Shown piece by piece: positions 11,844 to 23,350 of a stretch of 64,000 nt of DNA; the first letter of the stretch is position 1; every line of letters starts with the position of its first letter. Both the position numbers and the translations under genes were made by a program. Below the pieces are notes generated by a model that saw only the letters and a list, made by a program, of their open reading frames with translations, was not told the DNA's origin and searched no databases. Source of the DNA: Chloranthus sessilifolius (taxonomy: Eukaryota; Streptophyta; Magnoliopsida; Chloranthales; Chloranthaceae); contig CM037584.1 of the NCBI GenBank assembly GCA_021018995.1, forward strand, positions 49,303,811-49,367,810, given 5' to 3'.

Positions 11844-12324
11844 CAGTGCAGTTCAATTTCAACCATTAAAATTTTACAATGCATTGATCAGATGGTTCAG
11901 ATCCTTTAAGCAATCATCTTAGATAGCATGAATTGATGAAAGATGTGCACCACGTGATTGAAATGTTGAGGTCTTACCACAAAGTCTAGTTGGCTGATAG
12001 ATAAGGATTTCTTGTTCATCGATCAGAATTCCCCGGCCGATTGGTCAACATTCCTGGCCAAGAACCAGATAGGAATCTTGAACAATCAGCCAAGAATTTT
12101 GATCGATGGGACAAGAATCTTAGCCCTTCGACCAAGAATCTTGATCAATCATACTCTATTTGAATAACATGGTGCACATCTTTCTTCAATCTAATAGATT
12201 AATTGGACCATCTAATCCATGCAATCTAAAATAATTGCATAAAGGATCTGAACCTTCTGACCAACGCAGTCTCAAATGTATTGTTGTACATATTTTTTTA
12301 ATGGTTGAAATAAAAGTGCACTAG
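11844..12324. mobile_element. Foldback MITE
   Basis: Long imperfect inverted arms: the left contains AATTTCAACCATTAAAA and GGTTCAGATCCTTTA, and both recur inverted at 12237-12318. The arms meet in a centre with three CAAGAATCTTGATC-like phrases. No target duplication was identified. Confidence 0.6.
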
Positions 12325-12454
12325 GCCAATGGTTTCGATTAAATGTATTGTTTGGTTGAAATGCCTATTAAGATCTAGATCAAACATACATGTCATGAAT
12401 AGTGTGAGATCAGCAAAATACAAATATTTAGAGCTTAATTGATAAATTTAAACC

Positions 12455-13820
12455 TCAGACATATCAATATATATCCAACGATACGTATTAGGTTTGCCCC
12501 CACCTGATACGATATTACCCCCGATTCGATATAGGGTCAATTATCTAGTTATATCGGCCCATTTGGGGTCATATTGGCCCCTATTAGGCCATATCGGCCC
12601 CTATCATATTGTAATAGATTTAAACCCCAACGTTGGATCACTCGAGTGAGGTGAGCACTCCGAAAGATGAATTTTTACTCGTAGAAATCGCTCGAGTGAT
12701 TTTGATTTTTGCTCGAGCGACCTGAGCACTTTTGTAAGGGAAAACTTTTGGGTTGATGTCACTCGAACAACCCGGCGACGTCGAAGTTATGTGCAAATTT
12801 CGTTTTTTGAGCAATTTATCTTGGAATAGAAGTAGGATTTGAAACTTTTATATAAAGGGAAAGTTCATGAATGAATTGGAAGCTTGGGAAGAGAGTTTTT
12901 CAATAGGGAAAAATTTTGGTGAATACTTTGGAGAAGCAAGGTATTGAAGAATTGATTGGGGATTGAAGCTCCGATTGAAGTCGTTTTTGTGTCGGAATCG
13001 TTGCTATATTTCGGCAGATCTCTTCTCTGTTCTTTAAAGGACCGCGTCCTTGATTTAACAATGGGTTAATTGTTGAAGATCGTATTTGATCTTGTTTGAG
13101 AGTATACTAGAAAGAAGAGAGTATGTGCATTGTAAACGTTCATAAATAGTACATATACTCTCATGGGCGTAACCCTTGATTGAGTGAACCACGTAAATCT
13201 TGTGTTGTATGTGATTGTGCTCTTGCATCTTATTTTTTCGCATTCATCGCGATTGGGAGTTTGTTAGTGTGGCTTGAATTTCTAACATATCAAATATATT
13301 TTATATTTTAATTATTTAGTGATATTTTTTATTATTTTAAATTATTTATATATTTTTTCATTTTTAATAAATATTAATTTTAAAAAAATATATTTTAATA
13401 TTATTAAATTAAAAAATAAATAGTAGTAATTAAAAATTTATTAATATTGCTAACGTTTTTAAAAGATAAGTATCTCAATCACTAAAAAGCAACTATCAGT
13501 TTTAATTTTTCTTTGATTTAAAGTCCGAGATATATCGACACATCGGCTGCGTCCCAGGCGGATATATATATTTGAAATATCAGATACGTATTGGCCAAAA
13601 CACTCGATATTTAAGCGCCTTTTTTATTTTTTAAATAATAGATAATAAAATCTTTTTGCGAAAGGAACATTTTTGGTATTTTTTCTTAGTCGGATCCCAA
13701 ATATATTAGGCAAAAATGACACGATATTTTAACCCTTTATAAAATTAGGAGTGTATATTGTATCATCGAGCCTCATTTAATACATATCGGAGACTATGTA
13801 TCGGATATAGCTGATATTAA
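12455..13820. mobile_element. TATCG-rich repeat split by a solo LTR
   Basis: The left part (12455-12606) and right part (13293-13820) are rich in ATATCGG/CCGATA words like those at the ends of the hAT element at 1-5285. They are interrupted by the solo LTR at 12607-13287. Similar fragments occur near 20330-20430 and 22620-22870. The family is inferred from word similarity only. Confidence 0.4.
12607..13287 (+). mobile_element. Solo LTR of Tnt1-like copia element, with TSD
   Basis: It aligns by eye along its length with the copia LTR at 43925-44645, but on the opposite strand: CTCGAG-rich 5' part, then TTATATAAAGGGAAAG, and an end in TTCTAACA. TATCA directly repeats at 12602-12606 and 13288-13292, a perfect 5-bp target duplication. 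No primer-binding site or internal region is adjacent, so it is a recombined solo LTR. The first base pair reads TA instead of TG. Confidence 0.8.
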
Positions 13821-13900
13821 AGTAAAAAAAAGTAGTAATTAATGAAAGGTTCATATATGTTTATCTCGAGAGAGAAAACTCCTCATCACTAACAAGTTTT

Positions 13901-14749
13901 TGTCAACTCTATTGGATTTTGGCTCGTTTTGAGTTAAATAAGTTGACCCAAGTTATTTTAGTTTGACCTTTCTTATTTTGGGTTTAGATAAAATAGAAGA
14001 CAATAAGTGTGTGAAAGTAGGAACTCAATTTGAATTAAAAACTTGTACTATTCTCTAAAATTAGAAAACAAAGAGAAAGAAGAGTCCTAGTCTAAATAGG
14101 AAATTAGGTAAGAATAATAGGTAAGTTATAATTGGTGAGTGAGAAAGAATAAATAGGTGAGAAATATTTTGAATGTATGAGGTTTTTTGGAATTGGGATC
14201 TCCTTTGTGCCCATGAGTTAGAGAGAGAAAAACTTGGGTTTTTGTGGCTTGAATCTTGGATTTGAAAATGAGGGTTTTGGAAAAAAGGGCATTCCTTTGG
14301 AAAACCTATCTAGGGTTTTTTGGGTCTCTCTTATGTAGAGGGCTTGAGATTTGTTTTGATTGTGTGACTCTTTTGTTGGGTTTTGGTGAGGGTGCACTTG
14401 AGTAATTGTTTGGGAGAATCTTGGTATTTGTTTTGGACTTTCAGGTTTTGTATTTGTGTTGAGATCTTTGTGGTTCTTTTGTGTTGAGTAAGATTGGAGA
14501 ATACAATCTCCATTGTTTGTAGCCTTTGTGCATCTTTTTCTTGATAGTGAAAATACTTTATTTGACTACCCGTAGATGTAGGTTTAGACCGAATCACGTA
14601 AATCTTGTTCTTCTTGTTGGTGGTGTGATCTCTTTATCTTTCTGCCTTCTTGAGATAATTATTATTTGATTATTGATTATTTTCTCCACACATGAAAGTC
14701 ATTAACGAAATTGTAAGTGCAAAGACTATTTAGGAGTTTTTGCACAACA
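13901..14749 (+). mobile_element. 5' LTR of a non-autonomous Tnt1-like element
   Basis: The segment begins TGTCAACTC and ends TTGCACAACA, directly followed by the primer-binding site TGGTATCAAAGC (14752-14763). That site is complementary to initiator tRNA-Met as in Tnt1-type elements. Parts (AAAGAATAAATAGGTGAG, GGAATTGGGATCTCCTTTG) recur at about 15355-15425, probably the remains of the 3' LTR. The left border is inferred. Confidence 0.55.
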
Positions 14750-15430
14750 ATTGGTATCAAAGCCTAAGTTTCGATTTGGGCATCGTTTTACTTCTGCGAG
14801 AAATTTTCGCTTGTTATTAGTGATTTTTACGATTGGTTGTATGAAGGGTTAGATGTGACAAAAAAAAATTGAGACAAGATTAATCGACAGACTTGTGGCA
14901 CAAATCGGTTGTGTTTTGCGAAAGATAAAAATAGTACGTGATGAAGGGCACTAATTACCAAGAAGCACTGCTAGGTAGAGCAGTCACTATTGTTGATATG
15001 CAGATTGATGCTGCAAATAACCTTGCAGACACAATTTGGCACTTTCAGGTGTGGTGGAGCCTATGGGTACATTTGATACTTTCGAGTATATTGGTATTGA
15101 CAATTTGGTACGCACTTAAGTGCATTGGCGGTTTGACACTTTTGGGTGCATTGGCAGTGTGGCACGTACTTTTAGGTGCATTGGTAGTTTAACACTTTCG
15201 GGATGCATTAGCGTCCTTAGACACATTTGAAGGCAATTTTAAAGTTGAAATTGAAAATGCTTGATTTTATTTTCTCTATTTGAATAGCATGAGATTTCGT
15301 GTCAAGGTAGAGAATTATTATTGATTTGTAAATCTCGCCAAAGAGGAAATTGAGTAAGAGAGAATAAATAGGTAAGAGATCTTTTGAACGTGTGGGATTT
15401 TTGGAATTGGGATCTCCTTTGTACGTTCAT
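14750..15430 (+). mobile_element. Short non-coding interior and truncated 3' LTR
   Basis: About 590 bp separate the primer-binding site from the LTR-like remnant, far too short for gag-pol. The 84-aa ORF at 14938-15192 is a read-through of a minisatellite. Five diverged copies of a roughly 32-bp unit (core GGGTGCATTGGCAGT) lie at 15050-15225. This looks like a small derivative element or a deletion product. Confidence 0.45.
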
Positions 15431-15649
15431 GGTCTCAAGATCAATCGTGTGGAAGATTGAGATGAAAAACGATTTAGATCGTCTAATTCTAAGCAGCCAA
15501 CAGGTATAAGGGTTTCAAACATAGGCACCCTAAGAGATTATGTAGGCGCGAAAAGAGGTATCCGACTATTTATAATAGGTGGGTTATGAGAGAGAAATTT
15601 TTTGTAGGTATGAGATGAGGAAGCGAGAAAAGAGGCGCTACATTTTAAA
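15431..15649. other. Unassigned sequence with a repeat also found near WRKY relic
   Basis: ATTCTAAGCAGCCAAC...TTCAAACATAGGCACC near 15485-15540 closely resembles 29955-30005, in the sequence after the WRKY fragment. A shared repeat is likely; type unknown. Confidence 0.35.
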
Positions 15650-15902
15650 GGGTTTTTTGCAAATAGCCCCCTGAGTTATGCTGATATTACAAATAACCCC
15701 TCCAATTATAGCTATTTGCTCTAAACCCCCTAGTTAGCATTTTTGTGTTTATAAAACACTCTCTTTAATAGATGCAACTTTAAATGGTTAACCAGCCATT
15801 AAAGAATAGACTAAATACCATATTTATCCTTTTTAAAATTAAATTACTAAATTGCCACCCTCTACACGTGATTAGAGTTGGCAGGCCTTCACTTACAAAA
15901 AA

Positions 15903-16535
15903 GGGTAGTTTTAAATCCACCCACCAAATCTTTGAGTTCACCCACACTGACAAACATTGATTGCGTTGAATCGGACGATGGAGATCATTTATCGTCCCAA
16001 CCTTTCACACGATGGATCTTGAGATCGCGGAGGCACCACTAGACGGTTGACTGCATTGAATCGGACGATGGAGATCATTTATCGTCTCAACCTTTCACAC
16101 GATGTATCTTGAGATTATGGTGGCACAATTAGATAGTTGACTGCATTGAATTGGACGATGGAGGTCGTTTATCGTCCTAACCTTTCACACGATGGATCTT
16201 TAGATCATGGTGGCACCATCAGACGGTTGACTGCATTAAATCGGACGATGGAGATCGCTTATTGTTCCAACCTTTCACACGATGGATCTTGAGACCTTGG
16301 TGGCACCATCAGACAATTAATTTTTTATTTCATGTGGTGCACACCCAAAAAAATGACCTTAAAATTAATTTTAACCTTGTACATGATGTTAAGATCACTT
16401 TTCTGATATGTGTGCCACGAAATAAAATAGTGATCGTCTAATGATATGCCTAAACGATATCCATCGTCTGATTCAATGCAATCAATGTGTTTTAGCGTGG
16501 ATTAACTCAAAGATTCGGTGGATGGAAGTAGACGT
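15903..16535. mobile_element. Foldback MITE with expanded left arm
   Basis: The left end TTTTAAATCCACCCACC and right end (inverted CCATCCACCGAATCTTTGAG) match the MITE at 17400-17806. The right arm has one copy of each segment, but the left arm contains a 90-bp block repeated four times (next entry). Confidence 0.65.
15957..16316. repeat. Four tandem copies of a 90-bp unit
   Basis: Units start at 15957, 16047, 16137 and 16227, exactly 90 bp apart, each containing TCGGACGATGGAGATC and CCTTTCACACGATG. Copies differ by a handful of substitutions. The unit is one half-arm of the surrounding foldback MITE. Confidence 0.9.
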
Positions 16536-17399
16536 GGTTAGGCAATCCAATTCCTAAAATAAAATAAAAAAATAAAATTTTTGTATAGAATGATAATATA
16601 CAACACTACACCATTATTATATAATGATTACCATTATACCAACGATGATATGATAGTGAATCCGATTAATTGTATAACCAATGATTCATTAAATGGTAGC
16701 AATCAATCGAATTTGGAATTTTTTTAATCCATAACTGGGCCTTAAAGCTCGGGTTCTGTGGGGTAGACTAAAAGGTTGGATGGACACAATATTTTATACA
16801 TAGTCTAGGAAATAAGAGGGTTTTGAACTGGATCGGGTCAAATGAAGTAGGGGCTCGAGTCCGGCCGGTTGTCAAATTTTGGCTTGCCCTGACCCATTGA
16901 CAACTTAGTTTTCACTGATTTTTAGGGTCCTGATAGTTGAAGGAGCCAGTTTTCGACACAATAGACTCTTCATAAACTTGATGTTCTCTTGATGTCGATG
17001 ACGCCGATGATGACCCAACAATAAAAATACTCAATCTGCATTATGAGTTATGACGTCACTTTTAGTAAACTCCACTTGAATAAAACAAAGCTAGAGGATA
17101 AATTGATAAAATCAGCCTTGTTTGGCAACCTAGGTTCTAAGGATTTGCTAATGTTGAGAAAAAAAATTGTATCGGTAAGTATCGGTCAATACCAATTGGT
17201 CTTTCATTTGATAGGTCTTGAATCATATAGGAAATTGGAGACGGGTATTTTGAGTGGAACATGTAGATTGAAGGTTTTCTTTTAAAGAATAATTGCATCG
17301 TTTGCCACAAATCCTCCATTGGTTAAGTATTCGTTCAAACGTTGGCATACTTTAATGGGGAATCACCCATCTAATGGGTGAATGAAGGGCCTTTTAGAA

Positions 17400-17806
17400 G
17401 AGTACCTTTAAATCCACCCACTGAATCTTTAAGTTCACCCACGCTGAAACACGTTGATTAAATTGAATCGAACGATGGAGATCATTTATCCTCCCAATCT
17501 TTCACACGATGGATCTTGAGATCATGATCGTACCATCAGACGGTCAGTGTTTTATTTCACGTGGCACACATCTCAGAAAAGTGACCTTAACATCACGTGC
17601 ATGCTTAAAATTAATATTAAGGTCACTTTTATAGGTGTGTACCACATTAAATAAGAAATAGACCGTCTGATGGTACACCCATGATCTAAAGATCGATCTT
17701 ATGAAAGATTGGGACAATAAACAATCTCCATCATTTGATTCAATGCAGTCGATGTGTTTTAGCGTGAGTGAACTAAAAGATTTTGTGGGTGGATTTAAAG
17801 GTACTC
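17400..17806. mobile_element. Foldback MITE with perfect 21-bp ends and 9-bp TSD
   Basis: Bases 17400-17420 (starting GAGTACCTTTAAATCC) are repeated exactly inverted at 17786-17806. The inverted homology continues inwards through CACGCT.AAACAC and CACACGATGGATCTT-like arms to the centre. CTTTTAGAA (17391-17399) and ATTTTAGAA (17807-17815) form a near-perfect 9-bp target duplication. This is the best-preserved member of the family in the window. Confidence 0.85.
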
Positions 17807-18033
17807 ATTTTAGAATAGTGGTAAATTATAATGGCATGAGTTGTAAATAAAGGTGAATGAATGATCTTTTAGAATGGTGATAGTCCATAAACTCACGGCT
17901 AATTAACGACAGGGCCGCAGTGGGTTATATGAAACAGAAACACAAAAGTAGGGGCTGTAGAATAAATACTCATAACTAAGGGAGTTTCTTATAATATTAG
18001 CAAGGGGTATATGCAAAAAAACCCTATTTTAAA

Positions 18034-18289
18034 TGGGTACTTATCACTATTGGCAACCGTATGATACGTATTTAAAATTATAGCTGGCAAATAATGTTTT
18101 ATTAGATTTTATTACGGCTATTATTTATTTATTTATTATATTAAATCAAGGAAACGGGTATTTGCAACTAATATTTGATCTCAACAACCAATGATTACAA
18201 TTTGAGCATATTAACTGTCTTGATTTAGACTATAGAGATTATTTTTTATCCCATTTTTTCACACAGAAGATCTAGAGATGGTGGCTAAT
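18034..18289. other. Unassigned AT-rich sequence
   Basis: It contains a half-copy of the foldback MITE arm (TTTTTTCACACAGAAGATCTAG region) but no gene and no complete element. Confidence 0.3.
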
Positions 18290-18403
18290 CTATCATACGG
18301 TTAAAAGCTTGGAGGGGCCTTTAAATAGATATATGTGTGGCTTAACCTATCAGACGATTAAAAGCTTGGAGGGACCCTTTAAATAAATATATGTGTCGTC
18401 CAA
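18290..18403. repeat. 57-bp tandem duplication
   Basis: CTATCATACGGTTAAAAGC at 18290 and CTATCAGACGATTAAAAGC at 18347 start two adjacent diverged copies. Confidence 0.7.
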
Positions 18404-18589
18404 TGCCGTGGCCTTTTAAGACTTTCTTTAAAACTTTTGGAAGAGGGGCGTGACCTCACCATTTTATGTAGATCTGCCTTTGTCTCATCATCTGAATTAA
18501 AGTAATCAACGGTTTAAAAATGTGAAACTTTGTTTAAAAATAGGAAAATATTGTGTTGCCAAAAAGGTTCCTGATCGCAAAGGATCCTG

Positions 18590-18780
18590 TTCTACAGACT
18601 GCGGTATAGAAAGAGCCACGTGTCGTCCTCATGTCCTTTAAGTTTTTAGGTAAGCGTCCATTTTTTGAACTCTACCGAACTTCGCGATTTGACCTACCCA
18701 TAAGGATACCCGTCACGAAAACTAAAAGGACATGCGGACGACACGTGGTTACTATCATACCACTTTATTCGCCTAAGCAA
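18590..18780. mobile_element. Foldback MITE with G-box in its arms
   Basis: CCACGTGTCGTCCTCATGTCC near 18617 recurs inverted near 18730-18750, and outer parts (GCGGTATAGAAAGAG / GTGGTATGATAGTA) also pair. Each arm carries the palindrome CACGTG. No target duplication was found. Confidence 0.6.
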
Positions 18781-18839
18781 AGGACCCCTACTTCAAAAAA
18801 GATGAATTCTTTGGCAGCTTGAACTCAAAAGCCAATCAT

Positions 18840-19150
18840 TTTTCATCCTAATTTACTGAAAAAGGCAATCATTTTTCATCCTAATCTTTCATGCTGTACA
18901 TTTTATATCATCGGTCTGCTATTGGACATGTTCATTACATGTGGTACAAATCTCAAAAAATAAATATAAATTACGTTTAATGGTACATTAATCACATTCA
19001 TTTTTTAGAATTTGTGCCACGTAAAATCTAAATCTGACCATCTGATAGGCGACCTATGAGTTCAAGATTTATTAAGTAAAAGATTGAGACAAAATAGAAT
19101 CTCAATCTTCTGATTTAAAATAGTCAACATATATTTGCTTTATTTAAGTG
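18840..19150. mobile_element. Diverged foldback MITE
   Basis: Arms around TTTTTCATCCTAATCTTTCA and TAAAAGATTGAGACAAAAT are inverted relatives of the 17400 family, with a centre near 18985. Borders are uncertain. Confidence 0.4.
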
Positions 19151-19314
19151 AGATTGTTGTAACATACAATGGTGTGATAGAAACATTAACACGAGCCAAA
19201 ATAATTAACAAATATTAAGCGGTGTGTTAGGTGGGCACAGTCGGATCCAACTAGGTTGAATCGGATTTTGACATCCTACAGCCCTTGGATGTGGAAGAAT
19301 CTTGACTTTCATAA

Positions 19315-19555
19315 TTTTCACTTTTTATAGGAAGATGTGCACTCAAGATTCTCCTATTTCCAAGGGCTCCAGATGTGATTGAGCTTGAAATCCGATTCAA
19401 CTTGATTAGACCTAACTATTGTCTGAAGTATGATTTTCACTTTTTATAAGAAGATTTACACTCAAGAATCTCCTATTTCCAAGTACCACAGATGTGATTG
19501 AATTTGAAACCCAGTTCAACCTGGTTAGACCTAACCGTTGTCAACTATACTCGGT
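19315..19555. repeat. 119-bp tandem duplication next to an inverted partial copy
   Basis: TTTTCACTTTTTATA.GAAGAT occurs at 19315 and 19434 with homology through GACCTAAC. The preceding sequence (19240-19300) is an inverted partial copy (GGTTGAATCGGATTT). Sequence from 19555 to 19880 holds nothing I recognise. Confidence 0.6.
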
Positions 19556-19889
19556 CGACACCCATTGTCGTGAACTTCACATTGTGTACAATGGCATGCC
19601 CACAGAGTATGATACGTGGTTCATGTGTTTAATTAATTGTGAGATCGATGTGGCAGGATATGAGGTAGATAACACAAGATTTGTAATCCAAAAATAAATG
19701 CTGATTGGACGATCTTAACCATCCATCCAGCAGTGCATTTTTCATCTCAAGTCTGCTATAATCCTTCTCAATACTGGCCAAAGTATGGTATAATAATTCT
19801 CAACAAAGCTTACGAAATCGCTAAACAATGTCTCTACTCTCCAATGACTCACTAACAATAATTAAATCTGTATTGTAATATTAAATTAC

Positions 19890-20965
19890 TTGGCCTTCGT
19901 AACGAGAATTTTTTTGGTTTGTTGTTGTATGAGGTTGGAGTTAATGGTCCAACCTAATAAATGCTTGGGAGAGACATAAAAAAAATAAGAGAGAAACTTG
20001 TTGAAACTTGTGGCACAAATTAATCGAGCTGTAGAGGAGAGAGAAAAGAGAGATTTGATTGTCTCCCAAAATTTTTTTTCTTTCTTCCAATAAAATAGCA
20101 GCCTTACTTTAGGTAAGATTTCAGACAAAAAAAAAAAAAAAATTCATCTTTAATTTAACGAAATAGCAGCCTTATTTTGAGTATGATTTTAGGCAAAAAA
20201 AGAAAGAAAGTACTGACTATTATTTTTCAAGAAAAATAATAATGAAAAATCTTATTTGATCGAGGGTGATTAAATGCATAATATTCAAATTTTAGATCTC
20301 AGGTATGGGTTTGCTCGAGGCAGATACAAATCGGCCAATTAAAAAATAAAATCTTAGTTGAAACCGAGACGTATCGGCTTAAACCCGATACGATACCTAT
20401 TGGATATCGACCGATTTTTAATACCTTGCTCATGGATGTCCTCTTGATTATTATTATTTTTTCCTTTAAAAATTTGTATTGTGTGTGTGCAATCACCTGC
20501 GATCAAACAAGATTTTTATTTTTTATTTTTCTCGAAATGTAATAGTCGGTATATTTTTTTGCTTAACATCTCACCCAAAATAAGCCTGCTATTTCGTTAG
20601 AATAAAGAAGAATTTTTTTTTTTTTTTTGCCTACAATCTTACCCAAAATAAGGTTGCTATTTTTTTTTAAAGGAAATAAGGTTGATATTTTGTTGGAAGG
20701 AAAAAGAAAAATTTTGAGAGACGGTTGAATCTTTCCTTTCTCTCTGCTTTGCATCAATTTCTCTCTCTTACTCTTTTAATTTCTCTCACAAGTTTTCACA
20801 CATTTCTCTCTTACTCTTTTAATTTTTCTCACAAGCATTTATTGGTTTCCGCGATTAACCCCACAGTCATATCTCTTCTATGGGGTTTGGTTAGGTCCTA
20901 CCAAGTAGGACGCTAAATCGGGTTTTACTTTATCTCTTACCATCCAAAGAAAATAGATATGGCGT
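19890..20965. mobile_element. 1.1-kb foldback structure
   Basis: The left arm (19890-20200) contains AATAAATGCTTGGGAGAGA, AATAAGAGAGAAACTTG and TAGCAGCCTTACTTTAGG. The right arm (20560-20965) contains the same phrases inverted (TCTCACAAGCATTTATTGG, CTTACCCAAAATAAGG). The centre includes TATCG-rich repeat sequence at 20330-20430. Borders are approximate and no target duplication was confirmed. Confidence 0.55.
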
Positions 20966-21735
20966 TGGGATTAATCGTGGAAAAGCGGTTCCTTTCAAAA
21001 AAAATAAAAATAGCACCCCTTATTTTGGTTTCTTGTTGAGCTTCGGAGCCACCAGTGGCCCGATTTAGGTCAAGTTTGGGCTTAATTAAAAGGCCTGACC
21101 ACGAAAACATTTGGGCTAAATTTTAGGACAAAAGATAATCGGGAGTCAGGACGATCAAACCCGAGCCTGGCCTAGCCCAATTATATTAAGGAAACAAGGC
21201 AGGCAAGCTGGCCCGAATCTGGCTTGACCTGACTCCAATTCGGATAGAGTGTAGGCTTGATTGGGCCTATAGCACAATGGAAGGTTGTTAACATTATCAC
21301 CTCAAACAATCTAAAATAATAAATTGCAAAACGACTTCGCGTAAATTATAAATGTTTCTAAACTGTTACTTATTTTATTTAAAAAAATTAAATTAACAAA
21401 GTTAATTAGACATATAATGAATTAAATTAATTTTTGAAACCTTGATTATTTATTATCTTATATATATATTTTTCTGTTTCGAGAAAGATGTAGGCGTCCA
21501 AACAAATACTTAGCTCTCTCTTTTACTGATCCATTGTGCTTGGATTAATCACTACGGGGTGTAGACCTTGCGTGGGTAAAGACTTATCTCATATCACTCA
21601 GTTATCATTATTAAAAGCTTGAAACTTTTAAAAATACAGCTCTTGAGACTGAGCTGATGCATGCTAATTTTATTCTTTGTTTAAAACTTAAAACCAATAA
21701 AAAAATATGGCTAAGATCCAACTAATGCCTTCCAA
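20966..21735. other. Repeat remnants, no gene
   Basis: A GGCCCGA/TCGGGCC-rich segment at 21055-21290 resembles the interiors of the hAT-like elements elsewhere in the window. The remainder is AT-rich and unassigned. Confidence 0.3.
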
Positions 21736-21737
21736 CA

Positions 21738-21767
21738 GTTTCTCTCTCTCTCTCTCTCTCTCTCTCA
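21738..21767. repeat. (CT)n microsatellite
   Basis: A run of about 14 CT dinucleotides. Confidence 0.95.
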
Positions 21768-22882
21768 TATCTAAAATAATGTATTAACTTTAATAATGGA
21801 GTTGTGCAGGAGAGTAAAGTAGTTAGCTGGGGTCCTTGGTACCGCCAAAATTGGTTGTGCTCCTCCGCTAGCCATGTGTTTATTTATCGAAAGGAACACA
21901 CGTGTTTGGAGAGATTATGTTGTTGTGCACTGTGCACATCATTTTCTCTATCCTTTAGCCAATTTTTTTTTTAATTATTTAGATTTTTACCAAACAATAC
22001 AGCTAGGGAGGGGTTAATTCACACATCTGTTTCTGGTCATGAAAAACATATTAACGCCCTTGAATCAAATAATAGAAATCATTTTTCGCCCTATTCTTTC
22101 ACACAAAAGATCTTGGGATTATGGTGCACTTATCATAAACTCAAGATCTTTTATATGGAAGATTTAGATGAAAAACGATATCTATCGTCTGATTACTATG
22201 GGAAACTATATTATTCACAGGTATAACGGGTGCAAATAATGTGACCCTACATCTAATTGTCTGAAAACAGAGGCTGAAAAAAATAAAAATAAATAAATAA
22301 ATATATATATATATATATATACTATATTAATGGACCTACAAGATCCATTTGCACCAGGACATGTAAAAAATAAAAATAAAATTCATTTTAAAGGGAATAA
22401 ATTATTCACTAAGGGGTCCGTCTGTACGGAAAGTAGCAAGCACAATGCTTCAAGCGAAAGCCCTACTGCGCAAGTTAGCACACTAACGTTTTTTCAGCAG
22501 GCTTGAAAGCTAGCAACGACTTGCTGATGCTCGGTCCCCAAAAGGGGTGGTGATGATGCCTGATGGTTGAGGGGATTAGAAACTGAACTTTTAGTATTAT
22601 ACTTGCCTTGATGCGATCATGGGCAGGGTGTATCGTATAATCTGTGTAGGCTAACTCAACGGATATTAATTAAAGTATTTTATTTTTAAAATATTTGAAA
22701 TAATATAATAAAATATAAAAGAAATTTCCCCAAATGGCATTTTTACTATTTTGTGTGGTCCAATATGACCTAATATTGACCAATATTTGATCCCATATTG
22801 AAATAGGGGTGCATATCATATCCGATGGAGCCTAACACGGCATGATACATATCGGACGAAATTTAAAACCATGATCACGGGT
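21768..22882. other. Repeat remnants, no gene
   Basis: Contains a diverged foldback MITE (22045-22205, inverted AAAGATCTTG arms), a short (TA)n tract at 22298-22321 and a TATCG-family fragment at 22620-22870. No coding sequence recognised. Confidence 0.35.
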
Positions 22883-23068
22883 GATGGTCCACCAGCTCAA
22901 ATTGGGGGGTGAGGGCGCAATGGTGTACCAACCCTTTGCACCGGTGGTAAGATATTGTACCTTGGGTAAGATATTGATGGTCCACCAGCTCAAATTGGGG
23001 GGTGAGGGGGCAATGGTGTACTAACCCTTTGCACCGGTGGTAAGATATTGTACCTTGGAGGTGGCGTG
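22883..23068. repeat. 93-bp tandem duplication
   Basis: Copies begin GATGGTCCACCAGCTCAAAT at 22883 and 22976. A third, partial copy of its second half (CTAACCCTTTGCACCGGT) follows at about 23073. Confidence 0.85.
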
Positions 23069-23199
23069 CTACTAACCCTTTGCACCGGTAGATTAACTAG
23101 CCGGGGGGGAGGAATCGTCTTAAAGAAAGCGATTTGGTTCGTGCCTCAGTTCACTTGTTTATCGTCATCAATGTAGCCATCAACGGTCAATCACTCAAC

Positions 23200-23342
23200 C
23201 AAGGATCAAATTTTCGGCCGAAATGACCAAAATTTCGGTCCAAATTATCGGTTTTGGTGCTCATCAAAACGATAATTTGGACCGAAATTTCGGTCAGATT
23301 TTTGTATGGGAGTCAAATTTTCGGCTGAAATTTTGATCCTTG
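23200..23342. mobile_element. 143-bp hairpin MITE with perfect 8-bp TSD
   Basis: The element is nearly one palindrome: CAAGGATCAAA...TTTGATCCTTG with matching inner arms (GGCCGAAA, AAATTTCGGTCCAAATTATC). CACTCAAC occurs immediately on both sides (23192-23199, 23343-23350). No coding capacity. The 8-bp duplication fits hAT or a similar superfamily. Confidence 0.85.
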
Positions 23343-23350
23343 CACTCAAC

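Larger units (their letters stand above)
15650..18024. mobile_element. MULE-like element (2.4 kb) with nested MITEs
   Basis: The ends are GGGTTTTTTGCAAATAGCCC and, inverted, GGGTTTTTTTGCATATACCC. Both are followed by related tracts (CTNAGTTATG, TTTTTGTGTTT). Flanks CATTTTAAA (15641-15649) and TATTTTAAA (18025-18033) match at eight of nine bases, the 9-bp target duplication typical of Mutator-like elements. No transposase is encoded. The interior contains two related foldback MITEs and unassigned sequence at 16540-17390, where only an 80-aa ORF without known motifs occurs. Confidence 0.65.
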
